Shown: positions 44,539-47,889 of the stretch, one piece after another
Layout of the letters: each line of letters starts with the position of its first letter
Numbering within the stretch: position 1 is the first letter of the stretch
From: Roseomonas sp.
GTDB taxonomy: Bacteria; Pseudomonadota; Alphaproteobacteria; Acetobacterales; Acetobacteraceae
Assembly (NCBI GenBank): GCA_020249465.1
Contig: JADCFP010000069.1
Location: forward strand, 1-47,889
Direction: 5' to 3'
DNA length: 47,889 nt
Program-made: the position numbers and the translations under genes
The notes under the pieces: model-generated
What the model saw: only the letters and a program-made list of their open reading frames with translations
The model's database searches: none
Told to the model about the DNA's origin: nothing

Positions 44539-45672
44539 TCATCCGTTCGGCTTCAGCATCTGCCGCAGCACCGTGCCATCGGACAGGCGATCAAAACCTT
44601 CATTGATCTCTTCCAGCTTCACCACGCCGCTTTTGAGCTTATTCACCGGCATCTTGCCGCGCCGATAGAGCGAGAGCAGGCGCGGAATGTCGCGTTCCGC
44701 CACGCAGGACCCCATATAGGAACCGCGAATGCTCTTTTCCTCCGACACCAAAGACGCATGCAAATAAGACACTGACGCATTCACATTCGGCAAACCGGCG
44801 CTGATGGTGCTGCCGCCGCGTGCGGTAATGGCAAGTGCAAGCTGCATGGCGGGAATGGTGCCGGCGGTTTCAATCACCGTATCCAACCCGCCATCGGTCG
44901 CATCACGCACCGCCGCCGCGCAATCATCATTGCCGGCAAGGAAGACATCCGTTGCCCCCCATTCCTTGGCCTGTTCCAGTTTTTTCGGATTGGTATCAAC
45001 AGCAATGATGCGATCAGCGCCCGATGCCACGGCAGCGAAAAGCGCATTCATGCCAACGCCACCCAAACCCACCACGGCAACACTCTCACCTGGCTGCAAG
45101 CGGGCAGTATTGATCACGGCACCAGCACCGGTCATCACAGCGCAGCCAAAAATCGCCGCGTCATCAAGGGGAATGTCCTTGTCAATCTTCACCGCGGAAC
45201 GCCGCGCCACCACGGCGAACTGCGCGAACAATGACAAGCCGCTATTATGGTTCACGTAATTCCCATCAAGCCGCTTGATGCGCTTGGCGCCACTCACGAG
45301 CGACCCCGCCGCGCGGGCGGCATTGCCACTGGGGCAAATATTGGGCCGACCGCGCGCGCAATACCGGCAAGTGCCGCAGGATGAAGCGAATACCGTGATC
45401 ACATGATCACCGGGCTTCAGGTCCGTAACACCCGCGCCGCATTCGCGCACAATGCCGGCACCTTCATGGCCGATCACAATCGGCAGCGGGCGCGGGCGCT
45501 GATTTTCGATGGTGGAAAGATCAGAATGGCAAAGCCCGGCAGCGGCGACTTCGATCAGGATTTCACCAGGACCAGGCGGGTCAAGCTCCACCTCCTCCAC
45601 CACCAAGGGGCGGGTTTTGGCATAAGGGCGCGGCAGGCCCTGTTCGAACAGAATGGCGGCTTTCATGCGCAT
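44539..45672 (-). CDS. Zinc-dependent alcohol dehydrogenase (MDR family)
   Basis: A 377-residue medium-chain dehydrogenase. The catalytic zinc site has Cys48 (AGLCHSDL) and His69-Glu70 (GHEGAG). The structural zinc has Cys99, 102, 105 and 113 ([16 protein letters not shown]). [12 protein letters not shown] binds NAD(P). It resembles the class III-like/aryl-alcohol branch. AGGAGG precedes ATG 45672; ATG 45666 is an alternative. It follows the aminotransferase gene by 28 bases in the same direction and is convergent with the SDR gene, 4 bases apart. Alcohol or aldehyde substrate unknown. Confidence 0.92.
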   Translation of the reverse strand: MRMKAAILFEQGLPRPYAKTRPLVVEEVELDPPGPGEILIEVAAAGLCHSDLSTIENQRPRPLPIVIGHEGAGIVRECGAGVTDLKPGDHVITVFASSCGTCRYCARGRPNICPSGNAARAAGSLVSGAKRIKRLDGNYVNHNSGLSLFAQFAVVARRSAVKIDKDIPLDDAAIFGCAVMTGAGAVINTARLQPGESVAVVGLGGVGMNALFAAVASGADRIIAVDTNPKKLEQAKEWGATDVFLAGNDDCAAAVRDATDGGLDTVIETAGTIPAMQLALAITARGGSTISAGLPNVNASVSYLHASLVSEEKSIRGSYMGSCVAERDIPRLLSLYRRGKMPVNKLKSGVVKLEEINEGFDRLSDGTVLRQMLKPNG

Positions 45673-45700
45673 CGGCGCTTCCTCCTGGTCACGTTATTAT

Positions 45701-46831
45701 TCAGCTTGCACCAGCAGCGCGCCATTCGGCAATCAGGGCATCGGCGGCGCGGTCCGCATCATCACTGCCATTATAGCCATGGAAGGAAATGCGGATGCGC
45801 CCGCGCCCATTCCAGGCGAGCACGCCGCGCTGCGCCATGCCTTCCACAATTGCGGCGGCTTTCGGGTGTTCCGCGCAAACACTCGCACCATGCCAACGCG
45901 GATCGGGCGGCGTGGTAGAAGGTATGCCGGCATCGCGCAGCTTTGCCAACAACCTCACTGTCAGGCGCTGCACATGGGCTTCAATCGCCTTAGGTTTATG
46001 GGCTTCCAGATAGCGCAGCGCCGAGTCCAAAACATAAAGCCCAAGATGCGATGGATTGCCGCGCGTGAAGCGCGCGCCACCTGGCAGCAAGGCGGGCGTT
46101 TCGGACCAATCCGGCCGCCCCATGGAGGCGATGGAATGCCACCCCGCCGTGCTTGGCACCCAGCCTGACTGACGCGTGGGATTCCAATAGGCCCGCGCGA
46201 CACCCGTACAGCCGAGCAGCCATTTGTAGCAGGCAGAGAAAGCAAAATCCGCGACCTCGGCATGGATCGGCATCCAGCCCGCGCCTTGCGTGAAATCCAC
46301 CACCAGCAGCGCGCCCACCTTATCCGCTGCCGCGCGCAAGGCCAGCAGATCATGCCGCGCCGCATTCAGAAAGGATACCGCACTGACGCCAATCATACGT
46401 GTGGAGCCATCAATCGCGGCAGCGAAGCTGGCAGGGTCGGCGGCCTTGGCAAAGCGCAGCGTTACCTTTGGTTGGCGTTGCAAGCTAAGCGGTGCGACGA
46501 CGGAGGGATATTCATCCGGGTCCACCAGCACCGTATCGCCCGCGTGCCAATCAAGGCTTTCCACCACCATGGAAACGCCCTCAGCCACTGAAGACACAAA
46601 GCCGATATCGGCGGGCGGCACATGAAATAATTGCGCGGCACGGGCGCGGGCCGCTTCCATGATGGCTTCCTGGCGATGGCGCCCGGCGGGGCCATCCGAT
46701 TTGTCTGTGGCATAGGCGACAAAAGCTGCGTCATGCTGGCGCAGAAACGGCGTCTCACCAGCAGCGCAGAGATGTGCAATGCCGGGGGCGATGCGGAAAT
46801 CAGCAGGGTCAAAAAGCGGCGCGAGTTTCAT
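45701..46831 (-). CDS. Class V-fold PLP-dependent aminotransferase/desulfurase-like enzyme
   Basis: A 376-residue PLP enzyme of the class-V (cysteine desulfurase/kynureninase-like) fold. FVSSVAEGVSMVVESLDW binds the phosphate, VVDFTQGAGW holds Asp179 and Gln182, and the PLP lysine is Lys203 in FSACYKWLLGCTG. The active-site cysteine of NifS-type enzymes is not obvious, so cysteine desulfurase activity is doubtful. Related proteins include isopenicillin N epimerase-like and kynureninase-like enzymes. It lies between the alcohol dehydrogenase and DUF1028 genes, all in the same direction. Substrate unknown. Confidence 0.88.
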   Translation of the reverse strand: MKLAPLFDPADFRIAPGIAHLCAAGETPFLRQHDAAFVAYATDKSDGPAGRHRQEAIMEAARARAAQLFHVPPADIGFVSSVAEGVSMVVESLDWHAGDTVLVDPDEYPSVVAPLSLQRQPKVTLRFAKAADPASFAAAIDGSTRMIGVSAVSFLNAARHDLLALRAAADKVGALLVVDFTQGAGWMPIHAEVADFAFSACYKWLLGCTGVARAYWNPTRQSGWVPSTAGWHSIASMGRPDWSETPALLPGGARFTRGNPSHLGLYVLDSALRYLEAHKPKAIEAHVQRLTVRLLAKLRDAGIPSTTPPDPRWHGASVCAEHPKAAAIVEGMAQRGVLAWNGRGRIRISFHGYNGSDDADRAADALIAEWRAAGAS

Positions 46832-46840
46832 CGGCGGCTC

Positions 46841-47497
46841 TCAAATAATCGGCGCATCATCGGGGTCCAGCGCGCGCTGCACAAAGCCATCTGCAAGCGG
46901 CGCATATTCCATCCAAAGCGCGCGCAAATCCGTAAGCGGTGTGCGTGCTTTATCCACGCGCAAATCCACATAAGGAAAGCTGTATTCCGCCATCACCAGC
47001 AAGCTGGCCGAGGTGACATCACCATGCTCGCCGCCCGCGGCCTCGCCCGCTTCAAGCCCGCGCATCAGGCGTTCCGCCAAGGGTTGATCGGGGCTGGCCT
47101 CAAAAGCAGCAGCCATGGCGGCGGCAATCCTTTCATTCGCCAGGATATTGCCAATCGCGACCACATCCTTGCCATGCGCCACGCAAAAGGCGGGCTTCAC
47201 GCGCGCGCCATGGAAATGCGCGGTGCGCCCGTTACGATCCATCACCGCGAGCTGCCGCCATTGATGATGCGGGGTGGAAGCTGCCAGCGCCGCGATCACT
47301 TCCTCAGCCGAACAACCGGAACGCAGCAGATCAAGCCCGCGCGGCCCGAGCCTGGGATCGGTACGGTGCTGCGTCAGCACCCCACCCAGCCCCGGCGCCA
47401 CAAAGGGTACGCGCGTGCCCACCGCGATCGAGGATGTGGTGACCGCCGCCCCGAAATGCCCAGTGCGGGGGCAGCGGCCAAGCAGGGAGAATGTCAT
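46841..47497 (-). CDS. DUF1028-family protein
   Basis: A 218-residue protein of the DUF1028 family, probably an Ntn-hydrolase-like fold. Typical segments are MTFSLLGRCPRTGHFGAAVT, SIAVGTRVPFVAPGLGGV and QLAVMDRNGRTAHFHG. GNILANERIAAAM and ASLLVMAEYSFPYVDLRVD follow. Family members often sit beside amino-acid or peptide catabolic enzymes and may be amidohydrolases, but the activity is not known. It is the first gene of the run with the class V enzyme and the alcohol dehydrogenase, 9 bases upstream of the former. Confidence 0.9.
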   Translation of the reverse strand: MTFSLLGRCPRTGHFGAAVTTSSIAVGTRVPFVAPGLGGVLTQHRTDPRLGPRGLDLLRSGCSAEEVIAALAASTPHHQWRQLAVMDRNGRTAHFHGARVKPAFCVAHGKDVVAIGNILANERIAAAMAAAFEASPDQPLAERLMRGLEAGEAAGGEHGDVTSASLLVMAEYSFPYVDLRVDKARTPLTDLRALWMEYAPLADGFVQRALDPDDAPII

Positions 47498-47623
47498 GCA
47501 GGGCTTCCTTCACGTGTCCCGACATTCAAGGCCCGATCCGCGCATGCGTCAAAGCCAAGACGCGCCGCATGCGCGGTGATAGGCTGCGGGCGTGATGAAA
47601 GGTGATCCGCCCTGCCTGCCCTT

Positions 47624-47889
47624 GTGATCCTTACCGCCTATGCCCTTTTGGTCGCGCTACCAGTTGCGTTGGGCTGGTTGCTGATCGGCCCCGCGCGGCC
47701 ATGGGTGGAAGAAGCCTCCAGCGCCATCGCCATGATGGCAACGGCAGCGCTGTTGTTGGAGTTTCTGCTCTCTGGCCGGTTTCGCGTGATCAGTGCCGGC
47801 ATCGGCATGGATCGTAGCCTGCGCTGGCATCAGATTTTCGCGCAAATCCTGACAATCGCCGCGCTGCTGCATCCGCTATTCTATCTGAG
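47624..47889 (+). CDS. Ferric reductase-like membrane protein, 5' part, partial
   Basis: An open frame that runs off the right edge. It starts at a GTG (47624) or nearby; a stop at 47603 limits upstream extension. The translation has two hydrophobic helices (VILTAYALLVALPVALGWLL and MMATAALLLEFLLSG) and then FRVISAGIGMDRSLRWHQ and AALLHPLFYL. SAGIGMD-LRxHQ followed by LHPxFY is typical of ferric reductase-like transmembrane domains, in which the histidines bind heme. The rest, probably FAD/NAD domains, lies outside. The start is uncertain. Confidence 0.65.
   Translation, partial: MILTAYALLVALPVALGWLLIGPARPWVEEASSAIAMMATAALLLEFLLSGRFRVISAGIGMDRSLRWHQIFAQILTIAALLHPLFYL

Overview
The window looks like the chromosome of a GC-rich alphaproteobacterium. 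The best guess is Rhodospirillales/Acetobacteraceae (Roseomonas-like). This is inferred from gene content: a CcrM-type methyltransferase, Aap amino-acid permeases, a short alphaproteobacterial HPr kinase with RapZ, EIIA(Man), HPr and Enzyme I, Bug/TctC receptors, and an Mg-type HemB. Genes are densely packed, often with 4-bp ATGA overlaps. I see no tRNA, rRNA, CRISPR array, insertion sequence or prophage. No gene-free stretch exceeds 300 bases; the longest (17968-18193 and 22731-22944) carry candidate regulatory structure.

Layout. 1-2351 (-): 5' part of a large FG-GAP/RTX surface or secreted protein, broken by a frameshift near 1918 and running off the left edge. 2534-7141: TIGR03032-family protein, Baeyer-Villiger-type monooxygenase, folE, LysE exporter and a small zincin. 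7206-10912: xanthine dehydrogenase xdhA-xdhB. 11073-14390: a periplasmic binding protein directly followed by a chemoreceptor, a possible sensory pair. 14555-17967 (-): aapJ-aapQ-aapM without the ATPase gene aapP. 18194-22175 (-): tctC-type receptor, MFS transporter, rnhB and ccrM in one run, with three GANTC sites just before ccrM. 22287-25295: a small unknown gene, then metY-hemB preceded by a leader that can fold as a pseudoknot.

25396-32999 (-) is a likely six-gene catabolic run: amidinotransferase/deiminase-like enzyme, FAD-dependent D-2-hydroxyacid dehydrogenase, MFS transporter, orphan CoxL-like molybdenum hydroxylase, an unknown membrane-anchored coiled-coil protein and a TctC receptor. 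Divergent from it (33110-36159) are an HpcH/HpaI aldolase, a hotdog thioesterase and an NTF2-flavin monooxygenase fusion. Together these suggest uptake and oxidative breakdown of an unidentified organic compound; that is inference.

36156-47889: a serine/threonine dehydratase; the regulatory PTS operon hprK-rapZ-EIIA-ptsH-ptsI, with all junctions overlapping; yicC-gmk-AEC transporter; a short-chain dehydrogenase; a zinc alcohol dehydrogenase, class-V aminotransferase and DUF1028 run; and the start of a ferric-reductase-like membrane protein cut by the right edge.

All functions come from reading motifs and translated sequence by eye. No database search was run, so names are family-level unless the motifs are diagnostic.
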